Of a stretch of 64,000 nucleotides of DNA, positions 23,159-35,686 are shown in pieces. Numbering within the stretch: the stretch's first letter is position 1; every line of letters starts with the position of its first letter. The position numbers and the translations under genes are program-made. The notes beneath the pieces were generated by a model that searched no databases, was not told the origin of the DNA, and worked only from the letters and a program-made list of their open reading frames with translations. The DNA is taken from NCBI RefSeq assembly GCF_016801865.2, contig NC_068937.1, forward strand, positions 5,902,191-5,966,190, given 5' to 3'. Origin of the DNA: Culex pipiens pallens (lineage: Eukaryota; Arthropoda; Insecta; Diptera; Culicidae).

Positions 23159-24506
23159 TTGAATATTTTTTTTATAATTCTTAAATTTGATTAAGAGTAT
23201 GTTCTTTTTCTAGCTTGACGCAATCCAAAATTTTCACTTCAGCCTACTTGGGTTTTCCCATTTTCTAACCTGCCTGGTGTCTGTCGGTTTTGTTGTTTTA
23301 TGATTATTTTTTACTCTCCTCTGCAAGTCTGCAGTCTGCGCGGCAACACAAAAAAACGCGCAAGGGGTGAGCTTAAAATTGCATGCAAACTCATTGGTAC
23401 AGACGAAGCCTGGGAGGGGGATGATGCATTTCGCGGTCTGTCTGTTTGTTCGCCATGTTTGTACGTGTGTGTGTGTGTGTGCAACCTCAACGCCTGCTTG
23501 TGTGCCGTAGGTCGGGAATTATTGATGCGTTCAGGAGAAACAGCAGGAGGCGGCGGCGAGTTTTGGCTTTGGTTGCGCTGCATTTGTTGGGTTGCATCAG
23601 GGTTGGCATGGCCTGCTGGGGTTCAGACGGCGAGTCTCGTGGACATGACCGTTGGCGCGGTCTGAATGGGGTTTGAAAGTTTTAATTTTAGTCTTGTTAG
23701 TCCATAACTGACGATTCCAGCTAAAAAAAATGATAGATTTTACTAAATTACCAGCTGAAAAGAATTTTGTTTTTTCTAATTTCTGTAATTTTCAAGAATT
23801 TTGGACCTTTTCAAAAACCCGTCATCAAACAACACAAAAAACGAGGTGCATCGTCGCCTACTTGGCCATTTTCGCACTTGAAGGGTATCAGCTGCTAGTT
23901 CGTTCCCCGCGCGAACAAACCAGGGACTGCACAGCAACCTCGGAAGCTGGTTGCGCAACTGTGGCAGCCTTCTTCGCACCACCATGCTAATTATTTCATC
24001 CGTCATTGCGGGAACTCCTGCTTGCTCTCCGGGGAGGGTCATCCCGCGATTCGTTCCGAAACGAGTTCTAGCTCTCTATTTTCAGACCGAGAGATCGGTT
24101 ACGCACTGTCGCGCAGGCAGCCTGCTTGGATCAGGATCATGGTCCACTGCCGGAGTCGTCAGTGATGGCAGTTGATTTTTCGAAAAAGTTTGATGAGTTA
24201 TATCAATATTCTGAGAATATCAGTCCGTCATAAAAATTTCACGAAAGTCGCTGCCAAAATTTGAACAAATTTGAAAACAATTTCAACAAACTGGACTCAA
24301 AACACCAAAATCTTACCATCCCTGTCCGCACAGTAATGTCCCCATAGTCATCTTAAAAGTTCTTGTTCTTCTTAAGCCGCCCTGAAGATGCCACCAACCA
24401 ACCAAACTGTGCGTGTTGCTTCTTTTGCTGTCCAAAAATAACGACATCCCAGTAGCCATGGCCGTTGGTTTGACTTGGCCCAGGGCCTACTGCTCTGGTT
24501 GGTGGC
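23159..24506. other. unique sequence inside the inverted repeat
   Basis: GC-richer segments at about 23320-23660 and 23850-24170. A GT run lies at about 23465-23480. Open frames such as 23300..23665 show no protein-like features. Function unknown. Confidence 0.4.
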
Positions 24507-24981
24507 GCACAGTTGGGGCCGCCGCTACAGTTTTCTATTTAATCTTATTATCAGCACAACCTCGGTAACGCGAACGGTTTTCCGTCGAAACTGTTGCATC
24601 CAAGCAGGCTGACGGGCGCTTCTTCAAACATTTGAACTTCTTTCTTTTTCTTACCTAAACCCGGTTCGCCAGCGATGCGTGCGGCTAATTGAAATAGAGT
24701 TGGCTTCGCGACGACCAAGACGACTACTTGGACGGATTTTTTTTCTGTTTGATTTTAGTTGAGTTTCTGGTCCATTTTTGGATGGCCCCAGCAAAGGCCA
24801 GTAGGAGGTCACTGCGATTGGGTTAGTTTTCGGTTGCGTTCAAATTGGTTGGGCAAACTGACCCCCGTCGAAGGTTTGGTCAGTCGTGAAATTTGTTGAA
24901 TTTTGAACTTTCATATCGAATTGAACGGAAACGACTGAAAAAGTCGCCAAGTCGCATTGAGATTCAGTCGCGAACGCTGAA
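24507..24981 (-). repeat. right arm of the large inverted repeat
   Basis: Reverse complement of 20481-20945, starting at CAGTTGGGGCCGCCGCTACAG and ending at TCGCGAACGCTGA. Confidence 0.88.
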
Positions 24982-25012
24982 TTTGACGGAATTTTAATAA
25001 ATTACGCGGATC

Positions 25013-25123
25013 GAGGTTTGGTCAGTCGTGAAATTTGTTGAATTTTGAACATTCACAGCGAATGAAACGAAAACGACTGAAAAAGTCGCCAAGTCGCACT
25101 GAGATTCAGTCGCGAACGCTGAC
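25013..25123 (-). repeat. partial extra copy of the arm's outer end
   Basis: Repeats the outermost ~110 bp of the right arm in the same orientation (GGTTTGGTCAGTCGTGAAAT to TCGCGAACGCTGAC). It is closer to the left arm than the right arm is at several positions (GCGAATGAAACGAAAACGAC). Confidence 0.85.
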
Positions 25124-26068
25124 TTTAACGAGTTAATCATCGAAATGTTAATAAATTACGTGAAACGAAATCATAATTCTGAACGTTCTAACAAGAAAGG
25201 GAAGCTGCACCGTATCGATTTCAAAGCAAGAAAGAAACCCGCACTTTTCCCACACTAAACAATCGATCTTTGCTCTTCTTCGTCCAACAAATTGGTTGCA
25301 CTCCATTACCGGTATCACCTACTAGCTATTTTATTATTATTATTTTTTCCAAACTCTCTTTTTCAAGTCCATATCAGGCACAACCTGATGACGGCCGTGG
25401 CCAATTCGGTCAGGTTCGGATAATCTCAAAGCATTTCGGATCAATCGATTCCGTCTTGTAAACATACAAGAGAAGATAAAGTGCATCTTTCTTTCTTTCT
25501 TTCTCTCGTTTGAAGGCCAAACCCGGTAGCTTTCCTCCTCTTAACAATGCAATCTGGCAGAACCAATTGAGGGTTGGGATTAATGTGGGAGAAATTTTCG
25601 GCAAAGAAGAAAGATTTTCGAGGTTATGAAATCTTCTTTGATGGGGTTTGTTGAGCCGACAATGAGTGAGGGTTAATTGGTCGTGATGGCGAAATCTTAC
25701 AAATCGAGACAATTGTTACTTGAAACCATCTCAAAAACAAACAAATTCTGCGAGAAAGTAGAATCAACAAGCACGCCACAGGACCCAAACACGATCGTTC
25801 CTGTCTCAAACTGGGCAGATGCGCGCGCGCTCCCGGTCCAAATTTAGCCCAGAAAACGACGCGATGCGTTGCGTGACTTCTTGCGTAAAAGGTGCAATTT
25901 AAGCTGGTTTTATTGCAGTAGAAGGGTTTGAGTTCATCAGGAATGCTTCCCGAATTAGAGTGCTTTTAAGGGAAAAGAACTCTTTGCGACCTGGGAGAAT
26001 AAGTTTTGGCAGCAAAGAAATGTTAAATTTTTAATAATTACAAACAATTCCAAAAAGAAAAAGATAAT
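25124..26068. other. unique sequence
   Basis: Contains a short CTTT run (about 25488-25508) and a GCGCGCGC patch (about 25821). No gene recognised. Confidence 0.45.
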
Positions 26069-26069
26069 T

Positions 26070-26420
26070 CAACGAATCTTCCATGCAGCAAACTCTACAT
26101 GGTGGGCCTGGCCAGTTAACTCTTAGTGAGACAACCTACAATTAATCTGAATCAAAATTAATGACGCTACAAAAAAAATAAAAAATGTCACAAAATCTCA
26201 TTAACTTTTGCCCCTTGTAAATTCGGATCCGGCATGCTGAGGGTTAACTGGTCAGACCAACCATGTTGAATTTGCCGCTAGGCAAATTCGTTGTCCTTTA
26301 ATTGTCCGGGAGGTGGTTTCACGTTGTAATATTTCTTTTTTTTATTCGAAATTAGATTGCTAAGGGCTAACTGGCCAGGCCTACCATGTAGAATTTGCCG
26401 CATGGATGATTCCTTGAAAG
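26070..26420. mobile_element. MITE-like element with ~55-bp inverted ends
   Basis: The left end (GAATCTTCCATGCAGCAAAC ... GGCCTGGCCAGTTAACTC) is the inverse of the right end (GGGCTAACTGGCCAGGCCTA ... GCCGCATGGATGATTCC). A third, diverged copy of the motif in right-end orientation lies at about 26229-26292. No clear target duplication. Confidence 0.55.
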
Positions 26421-26604
26421 TTAATTATTTATGTAGTTTTGTATGCGAATTCTTGATTAAAACTAAAATTTCTTTGCATCACAAAGTGTTTATCATCAAC
26501 TTCTATTTCTGTGACGGACCTTTTAGCAACTATTCCTCACTAGAATCCGAGCAACAAACTAAATAACACTCTCTTTTTCTTCTGTTTTATTGTCTACTTT
26601 TCAG

Positions 26605-26685
26605 AGTACCTACTACTCTCGGGCAGACGCGGAATGCCCCGAATAACAACATCCCTACACCGAGGGAGATGCATTTCCAGACAAG
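26605..26685 (+). other. candidate internal exon of an unidentified plus-strand gene
   Basis: A long pyrimidine tract ends in TCTACTTTTCAG, then an 81-base segment richer in GC than its surroundings ends in ACAAG^GTAATT. The length is exactly 27 codons. Two frames are open; the second reads VPTTLGQTRNAPNNNIPTPR and beyond, polar and Asn/Pro-rich. This looks like an in-frame (possibly cassette) exon inside a large intronic landscape. I do not recognise the protein and no neighbouring exon was found, so this remains a suggestion. Confidence 0.35.
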
Positions 26686-26889
26686 GTAATTTGTTTTGCT
26701 TTAATTAACGCGCGGAGGGGTGCTAAATTTAGAGGCAAACTATTGTTACGGGTTTCGGGAGTCGCGTCGCAGGGAATGCGTTTTTTTTCGGGAGAGATAT
26801 TTAAAATTGTTCGTTCAGAAAAGACCTGAAATTAGGTTCTTTAGTAAATATTTTTGACTACTTGAAAAAAGAACAAAAAAAATATTCTT

Positions 26890-29222
26890 GTTAAGGTGGT
26901 ATTCCTTTACGGGAAACTTAGATTTGCTCAGAAAAGTCCTAATTTTTATCTTTGGTCAAATTTTATTTCAGGTATTCCTTAACTGAAAACTTGTTTGTTT
27001 TATGTATTATTTTTTACAAAACTCTACTCAAGATTATTTATGTTCAACTACATTTATTGTTAAGGTGGTATTCCACGACGAGATATTTTTTTTTGTAATC
27101 TGGCTTTTTTGTTTCTTATTCTTATTTAAGGTTCTGGGTGAATTTCCAGCCACATGCCATTCCACGGAAAACTGTTGTTTGTTTTTGTTTATAAAATACT
27201 TAAAACATGTTCTTCAATTAAATTTTATTTACGTCATTTTTTAAGAAAGGACCGAATTTGTTTTTCTTTGGTCAATTTTATTTTTGAATGGTATCGCTTT
27301 ACAGGAACTAGACTGTGGAAGATTTGTTTTTCTTCGACCAAATTGATTGTTAAGGTGGTATTCCTTTACGAGATTGTTAGTTTTTATTCAGAAAAGACCT
27401 GTATTTTTTTTTTTGATCAAATTTCTGGTTAAGGTGGTATGGAACCTGAGAAATGGTAAAATCCGTAAAAAATCACTTTGACCCAATCTCACCCCAGACC
27501 CATTGTCACCCCCACTGATGGTACGGGAAATTATTTTTTGCTTTTGTTTAGACTCAAACATTATTCTTCGACACACAATTTCTTATTAAGGTGCTATTCC
27601 ATTACTGGATACCACTTTATTTTTATTTTTTTCAGAATAGATCTGAAATTTATTTTTTGATAAAATTTCTTGTTAAGGTGGTATTCTTTCACAGGAAACT
27701 TATTTATTTTATTATTTTTGTTCATAAGACTGTTACACATTTTATTTGAAATTTTTGCCACCCCTCCCCCCTACCCCTTTAAAATCGGCTTGAAAAACCA
27801 GGGGGCAAACAATTTTTTTCAAAAACATTTCTTCGTCAAATCTTTTTTTAAAATAATGATTGACTGTACGGGTGTATAATGCATTCTTCAATATTTTTTT
27901 GTTATTAAAATGTTGAAATTCTGACTTGTAATTCATTTTTTATAGTTTTTTTTGTGGCCTAAAGGACTTTGATTGATTTTTTTTTGTTAAGGTGGTATTC
28001 GATTACTCAAATTTTGATTTTTGTTTGGAATAGATCTCCATTTTTGTTTTTTTATTTCTTGTTTAGAAATGACTTGGAAATTGTTTGTTAAGGTGGTATC
28101 TTATTATGGAAAACTACTTTTTTTAATTTTTATTAAGAAAAGACCTACAATTTTTTTAACCAAATTTCTTGTTAATTATTTATGGAAATTATTTTTGTTT
28201 GTTGTTCTTAGAATATTTTTTCTAAGAAAAAGAAATTAAAATTGTTCTTATTTTTTTTTCATTAAGGGGATATTCCATCACGGGAAAAATTTAACTCTTC
28301 GTTTTGTTTAGAATAGCTGAAATTTATTATTCGCTCAAATTCCTTGTTATGGTTGTATTCCTTCACAGGAAACTCTTTTGTTTTGTTGTTTTTCATAAAG
28401 GTCTATAAATGATTTTTTTTTCTTCGACTAAATTTATTGTTAAGGTGGTATTCGATTAAGGGAGTTTTTGTTGTTGTCTGAAAAATACCTCCATTTTTAA
28501 AAATTAAATTTCTTGTTTAGAAATTATTTGAAAATTGTTCTTAATTTTTGTTTGTTAGGGTAGTATCCCGTTACTGAAAACTTTTTTTTTAATTTTTGTC
28601 CAGAGAAGATCCCAAATTTCATCTATCGATCAAATTTATTGTTAAGGTGGTATTTTATTATGTGTAAATTCAGAAAAAGTGATTTAGTTTTTTTCATCGC
28701 ATTTTTGTTAAGCAGGTATTCCATTACGGGAAAATATTTCAAAATTGTTCTGTAATTAAATTTTCTCGCTAGGGTGGTATTCCATTACGGAAAAAATATA
28801 AATAGGTGCTCGGAAAAGATCGGAAATGTTATCCATCGATCAAATTTCCTGTTAAGGTGGTATTTCATTTTGAGATTTTTTTAATAGAGAAAAGTAATTC
28901 AGTTTTTTATCATTTTTTTTTTTAGTTAAGGTGGTATTCCTTTACGGCAACCTTTTTTATATTTTTAAAACAAATTGATAGTTATAATTGTATTCCATTA
29001 CGGAAAACTGTTTTTTAAAGTTTTATTCATAAAAGAAGGAAAAGCGATTTTTTTTTTGATTTTTTTAATTTTTTGATAATATACTCATCAGGCCTGAAAG
29101 GGTTAAGGGTATATTCCATTTCTGGAAAATGTTTTTTGTTCAAATTATTATTTTTATTTAGAAAAGACCTTAAATTAGTTTTTTCAACCCAAAATTTCTT
29201 GTTAAGGTGGTATTACGTTACT
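26890..29222. repeat. degenerate array of TTAAGGTGGTATTCC units
   Basis: About 20 copies of a core TTAAGGTGGTATTCC(A/T)TTACGGG, each followed by text resembling CAGAAAAGACCT and AAATTTCTTG. Examples lie at about 26891, 27060, 27350, 27429, 27673, 27987, 28088, 28440, 28642, 28772, 28852, 28925 and 29201. Spacing is irregular (60-310 bp). No coding content. Confidence 0.85.
27748..27965. mobile_element. decayed Harbinger-like MITE inside the array
   Basis: Keeps the C-rich patch, a GGCTTGAAAAACCAGGGGGC-like block and the downstream ACTGTACGGGTG / AATGCATT landmarks of the intact MITEs. Both ends are lost. Confidence 0.5.
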
Positions 29223-30879
29223 GGAACTTTGATTGCAAACTAAATAAGAACCAAATATAAATCCTTCAAAAACCACAAAAAACATCGAAAAACGTCGCAA
29301 CCGGGCCCCTTTGATCATCGTAACCTTTTGACAGCTCGCCCCGCAGAGCAATTGACAGCTAGTGACAATTGACAATTTGTGTCGAGTCACTCAGCGGCGA
29401 AACTTTTACTCTTTTTTTTCTTCTTTTTGGTGTTTTCTCCAACCTCAGTCGAGCGTGCCAGGATCAAAGGACTGCCCTGTGGGACGAGACCAAGCTGCTA
29501 ATGACCAGCAACAGCTGCTGCTCATAATCTTAGGAGGCCCTGCAGAGTTCACATAACTCACGCTTGTAATCCCCTGAGTTGGGACCGTGGACTTGGGTTT
29601 GGTCGTAGGCTACTGCGATCTTTGAGTTATGGGAAAAAGTTTTGTAAATTTTTATTTTGTAGATTTATTTAAAACAATTTTTGGGGGTTATTCATAAACC
29701 ACGTAATCGCCCTAAAAAAAATTTTTTTTGGGATATTTTAAAATCACCCCTTTTGAAACCTTCCGCCAGCAGGTCCAGGGGGTCATTTACCAAAGAAATC
29801 ATCTCAACCGCGTTGCCACCGGATGTCAAAACTGTAGCGCCATGGCGACGAAGCGCGCGCCCGCTTTGCTCGAAGATGGCCATGAGTGTTTTTTTTTCTG
29901 GTCACCACACGGCCAACTGCGAGAATGACAAGAAGGTTTATTCTTGCCGCACTCGTGACTATTCTCTGGCTCAAGTAGTTTATTTTTCGCCGAAAACCTC
30001 AAAGAGCTGCGTTGAGAGAAATGTCATCTGCGACGACACTTTTTTTTTCCTCTCAAGTCTTTTGTCATTTTTGTAACGAGAGAAAAAAAATGTTGAAAAA
30101 ATCTAAAAAAAAAAAACAAAACGGAAAAAGTTGGCATTCTTGCCGGGCGACGATAATTTGGAAACTCATTTCCCAATCGTTAGTCATCATTATCTGCCCT
30201 TTTTCCGACATTTTTTCGACGACTTTTTTTTCGAAATTCGATCCGTTGCAGTCACAGAGTGAATCAACCTTCGGTTAAGTTCAGCAGAGTCAGCTTCCAG
30301 GGAAAAACCCAAACTAGCGCTGCAGTGATAAATTGAGACTGGTTAACTTTATGGCTCGTTCTCAAACGCTGAAGCGAGCTATGGAATTCCCTGTGCAAAA
30401 AAAAAAACAATCTAGTGATAACGAGCTGATACAGAATGCACTTGACATATTTGCTTGATGAAAAGATTGTCGTGGAATCTCTCAAACAGAAAATGATGGT
30501 ACTTGTCGAAAAAATCCGGGTTATTCCAGAAGATTTTGGTTACTATATTTTGAATTTTTCAAACAAAATCAAAGGAAGTGTTTTAATGGCGTTAGATATC
30601 ACTTAAAATTGAGGTTTGTTTCCATTCCCATCCAATATCACACTTAACATTCACACAGAACTATTAAAAAAATATATCAGAGCGTTTGGTACGGTATGTC
30701 CACGCATCCTTCCTCCGCTGTAGATTCTGTGAAATGTGCTCAGAATCCTCTCTGCGGTAAACACAACGCAGTAGGGCTGGCCGCTTTAATTCTTGTAATA
30801 CAAAAAAAAAGTGCTTGGGCGTAATCTAATTACAAAATTTTCCAGCATGCTTTCTTTGGAATGACAGCTTTTGTGTTTT
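29223..30879. other. unique sequence, possible splice-like site, no gene called
   Basis: A strong pyrimidine tract plus CAG at 29446-29448 precedes an open stretch, but no frame continues convincingly to a donor. At about 29688 the phrase TTATTCATAAACCACGT resembles ends of common insect repeats (see 47050 and 47812). Nothing else was supported. Confidence 0.4.
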
Positions 30880-32110
30880 GTGTTTGTGATTAGATTGGAA
30901 AAAAATAATTTTTGAAAATTAGTATTTTACTTCAAAAACTCAAATTTTGTAAACACTCTTATTTCCAATAATTAAAATTTGGAACAATCACAAAAAAACT
31001 GATTTTTTGAATTTTAAACCAAAATCACTGATAAATACTTAAAAAGATCACAAAATACATTTTTTTTTAATGTTGTAACCATATTTTTTACAAATTTAGA
31101 TATTCCTGAATGAAATGCCTCCATTTTAACAAAAGTATAAATTCGTTTCTTTATAGATTTCGATAGAAAAAAACAGTGTTTACATCAAAAAATCAAATAT
31201 GCGAAATTTTGCTTAGTTTATTTTATTTAAAAAAATACGTTATTTAGTTTAAGAATTGTATATCAAATTATCTCATGTTGTGAATGTCCATTCAACATTC
31301 ATCGTTTGCACCCTGTAAAAATCGTGAAATCCTATTGTTTATATTAATAATATTTTATTTTACTCCAATTCAGTCCCATATTATCTAATGAATGTCCATT
31401 CAAAATTTCGCATCATTTGAACCCTTTTTTGAAAACCGTAAATTCTTTATTTTTCTCAAAAGCAAGGGTTATTCAATTATTTGGAAACAAAATAGTATTT
31501 TACTCCAACAACTTTTTGTCAATGCGCTGTTTGACACAGGTTAATAAATTTGTGAACATTGCAAAAACTCTCAGATGAATGTTGTAAAAATCATTCGAAA
31601 TTTCGCTTTGTTTGACACCCATATAAAAAATTATGAAAAATTAGATGTTTTTGAAATACGGTATTTTCTGATACTGTTGTATTTTTAATCTAATCTAATC
31701 TAACCTAACCTAACCTTACCTAACCTAACATAACCTAACCTAATCTAATCTAATCTAATCTAATCTAATCTAACCTAATCTAATCTAATCTAACCTAATC
31801 TAATCTAATCCAATCTAATCTAATCTAATCATCGTTTGAAGCCCGTTTTGAAAATCGGGACCATTTTTTTTTTTCAAATGTTCGGTTATTTCGGTTATTT
31901 GTGTTTGACACAGATTAAGCAATTTATGAACTTCGCAAAAACTAAGGTTCTGTCAAATTACGGCCTTTGTTGAATGCTGTAAAAATTAATTCATAATTTC
32001 GCGTTGTTCGACACCCATGTTGCAGATTATGATACTTTGAGTGTTTTGGAAAAAACACGGTATTTTGTGATTATTTTGTATTTCAACCCATTCAAAATGT
32101 CGCGTCAAAA
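30880..32110. repeat. degenerate repeats related to the interior of the 50-51 kb foldback element
   Basis: Repeated phrases of the type AAATTTCGC-n-TTTGACACCCAT-n-AATTATGAAAA-n-ATACGGTATTTT recur with spacing of about 120-320 bp. The same phrases make up the interior of 50043-51321. No intact ends were seen here. Confidence 0.5.
31686..31830. repeat. 5-bp array TCTAA/CCTAA (telomere-like)
   Basis: About 29 units of TAATC/TAACC. A central stretch (about 31701-31740) is CCTAA-type, the complement of the TTAGG telomere repeat of many insects; the flanks are TCTAA. Confidence 0.9.
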
Positions 32111-32879
32111 TATTTTTTTTGTATAGAAAAATATTTTTTTTGTAGGGGAGGGGGGCGGGTTTAGATTACTAGCATGACTTGCAAGTGAAATTTGTATATT
32201 GTATTGTGTTTGAAAAATATCAAAGTACGAAACGAAAGCGCTAACTACTAAACTTTGATCATATTTTTGAATAATAAAGGCACGAAATTTGCCTCGAATG
32301 TGAAATTTTTGTATGGCGAATTGTGCTTAAAGTTTTAGGTAAGAAAAATGGTTTGAAAGGGGATTTAATATGAATTCTGATATTTTGGAAAATGTGGGCA
32401 AATCGTTCCATTGGTTAGTTTTTGCACAAACCAAGACTAAGTTGTAGGTGAAAAAATGATATTTTGGTTGATTATTTTTATTTTGTCCACATATGAAAGG
32501 GTTTTAAAAGTTCTAAGTGCATAGTTGTCCCATGCGAAATTGAAATATTTTTTATAAATTTATGTCGGTGGGACAAGTGTGCAGTTATGATAAATAATGG
32601 TTTAAAAAATAAACTTAAAATGCGTTTTTTCTTACTCATTCAAAAAATTACATGAGAGCAAATCATTTTTAGGATAGTTTTTGGTGAACTAAGACTAACT
32701 TGTATGTGATAATTATATTATAAGTCTAGAAATCTATTTAAAGAATCGCTTTTTATCTATTTAGAAAAACATGTTTTGAAGTGGGCAAATCATTCGAACG
32801 GTTAGTTCGTGACCAATTATGACTAACTTGTTTATGACGATTTTATCGTTTGCAGGTAATTTGAGTGTTTTTTGGACTA
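32111..32879. other. AT-rich spacer with dispersed 50-bp motif
   Basis: Contains three copies of the GGGCAAATC ... GACTAACTTG motif (about 32397, 32655, 32782) described as a separate feature. No gene. Confidence 0.5.
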
Positions 32880-33302
32880 CCCGAGCAGACGTAAATAACG
32901 TGGGAATAACAAGTTTTGATAATTGAAAATACTAGGCCAATAACATTTTATGTTATTTTTAACAAGATTTGATATTCGTCGGTATGGATTATTTGTTATT
33001 AGATTGTTATTGTAATAACAGACTAATACATCTTTGTTATTATTTTTTGCTATTTGAACAACTAATCCGATCATCCCAATAACAGTTGGAAGTATTCGTC
33101 CATAACAAAAAATGTTATTCCCAAGTTGTTTTGACTTTCAATCAATATCAGACCAATAACAAATTTTGTTGTGATAACATAAACTGTTATTAAACTCTTA
33201 TGCAAAAATGGATTTTTCAAGAACATTTCATAACATTTTCTGTTATTTTAACAGTATTTGTTATTGAAATGGTATAGATTTTGTTAATACCGTCTGCCCG
33301 GG
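32880..33302. mobile_element. CCCGGGCAGACGG MITE, short copy 1
   Basis: 423 bp from CCCGAGCAGACG to ACCGTCTGCCCGGG, flanked by TA on both sides (32878-32879, 33303-33304). The interior is packed with TAACA/TGTTA hairpins. No coding capacity. Confidence 0.88.
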
Positions 33303-33304
33303 TA

Positions 33305-35686
33305 GTGTAATCCGGCTTGTATTGCAGTCTAACTTTTAAGCCACCAAAAAGCTCAAATTTACCAATATTTTTTTACTTACAAATTTTTCAAAATTGCGAC
33401 ATGTGTAATCTGGTTTGTGTAAATGTTTAGTCCCCTTCCCCTCTGACGTACGCGTTCAGGTCCATGATTTTAAAAGCAATAGTTTTTTTTTCTCAGTCTT
33501 ATTTTAAAGCAAACTGGCCTCCCCGTCACCCACTTCTCTTTCTGGGACATTAATTCTCGACTTTCATCCGGAAAGGCCCCTCGAACAGCGTAGAGAGTCC
33601 TAAGTGGTCGTCGCGGTAATTATTCGCCCCGTAACTTAATGGGTTACTCTCTTTCTCTCGGGCTGTTTCGCTTCTTTTTGTTAAGTTTAAGAGTTTAGGG
33701 CTTGACCCCTAAGAGTTAAAGCCAGCGGGAAGCATCACAGTAGGCGCGCGCGCGCGTTTCGGATTTAATATCCGAAAATTATCGGTTTATAGCTATGGGA
33801 GTTTAATGTTTCGTTTTTTTTTCTTTCACTCTAAATTTTATTGATATGTTAACGTTGATAATTAACTCGACTGCCACGAGATCATTTAGTCGTTTTCGTC
33901 ACATTTATCTTAATTTGAGTAATTGTCGCCCTGATGAGCAGTTCTTGGAAAAACTGAATTTGTTAGAACTGTATCGAATTTCGAGCTGGCGGGAATCATA
34001 ACACAATTTGTTATTCGCTGTGAACAAAAAAACAAGAACAATTTCAGTTCTTTATCAAAATTTTCAAATAAAAGGTTGTGTTCAAGTAATGACAAGTTAT
34101 GTTTGAAAAATAACAGGTTATGTTCTTTAAATAAAAAGTTATGTTCTAGAAATTACAGGATATTATCTTTAAATATTTTTTTCAAATAACAAGCTATGTT
34201 TTTAAAATAACAAGGTTTTATCTTTTCGTTTGGTTGATCTTTTCTAAGAATCGCTCTTCGATTTGCAACATTTTCCCATCAAATCCAACTTTGTAGAGCT
34301 CGATATCAAAGTCAAACAAGGTGGTGATATCGCAAAAAAAAAAATCGCCTAACAGTGACAAGTAGGCGCCGACAAGTTGTGCAAATAGTTCAAATCCAGG
34401 ACACTGCACACGGTGCACAAATAGCAAAAAAAAAAACTCAATGGTTGCTTTGTTGCGACTGACGCAAAACGACGTCTTTTTTTTTTTCTTTCTCGCAAAT
34501 ATTCTAATCGCAACTCTTCCGCAATTGCGATTTTTTTCTTCTGCTGACAAAACAGAAAAAAATCGTGGTGGCGCCGTAGTTTCGCGGAATTTGTACCAAC
34601 TTGACGTAGGTTGAACAGTTTGTCGAAGGAAGTAGCTCGGTTGGTTATTTTCCTTGAATTTCTCAACCCAACAATTGTACAAATGTTTGCGTTTTCTGGG
34701 GAACTGGGTTGGGTGTGTGAACTTGAAGGCAGAAGTTTCAAATATTTAGGTTTTGTTTGGTTTAAGAAAAAACATAAAGGGTTTCAAGCACAGCATAACT
34801 CAAAATATTGATGTTTGAGATACTGTGAAACTTGTGTTTGAAAAAGCTGTTTAAACAAGACTCAAAACAAGTTTGTCATTTTCATGAACTCAATAAAGAA
34901 TTTGATTTTCTCCAATAAAAAAAACAACGCCTTCTGCGAGTAATTCAAGATCAGCCTACTTCGATCTACAAGAAAAATAAATCTCAGGACACCGAGGAAA
35001 ATCGTTCCATAAATTTCCATACCCACTTTGTTCCCCCTAACCCAACTCTCTGCAGGAGGTTGGGAAACTACTCTGAGAAACAAAACGAAAATTACGATCG
35101 TCCCTTCTTACTCCGTTTTTTTTTTTTTTTCTCAAAACCACGACAAGTTCCTGCGAGAACGTGCTGGGCGAGATGTCCTGTGGATATCTTGAAGATTGAT
35201 CCCGAAACAGCTGTCCCAACGGGGATTACCCCTTTTGCCCAAACCTGCACGGGTTGTGGCAAAAGGATAAGCTCGACGTAAACATATGTCGCGTTTTAGA
35301 GGGGAAAGTTAAGGGGAACCGGGAAGCTTTGCGGCCGGGTTTGAGTATGAGTTTAGGATAATTGTTCCGGTTTGAGGTGATTTGAGTGGGCTATTTCGGT
35401 TGGTTTGGGTGCAGAAGAGGAGCTAAAACAGAAAGGGTAAATCAATTTGGAAATTGATTGATGAAATTGGCTAATCACTTGATCGGCTAATTTAGGACAA
35501 ACCATGACTAACTTGTTGATGAATAATCTTCTTTTTAAGGTGGGTTCAATTGGATATTTCGAGAATTTTTTGCCTGAAACTACACCGATCTTAAATGTAA
35601 ATTTTGATTTTTTTTTCCGCAATCGAGCAAATCAATTTATCGGTTAGTTTATAATGAACTAAGACTAACTAGAAAATAATATTGAT
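33305..35686. other. unique and AT-rich sequence, no gene recognised
   Basis: GC-richer islands lie at about 33500-33760 (with a CG run at about 33744-33758), 34340-34700 and 35100-35360. At about 34090-34220 there are five degenerate ~32-bp repeats of the type AATAACAGGTTATGTT. Open frames at 34218..34682 and 34349..34741 are low-complexity and not called. Confidence 0.45.

Noticed and set aside
22098..23162. 354-codon KFL-repeat open frame
   Set aside because: Translation of the AAATTCTTA array; not protein-like.
29449..29556. Possible exon after a strong pyrimidine-CAG
   Set aside because: All frames stop within about 110 bases and no convincing donor follows.
29681..30076. 131-codon frame beginning in a repeat-like TTCATAAACCACGT phrase
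   Set aside because: Unlike any domain; overlaps an opposite frame of equal quality.
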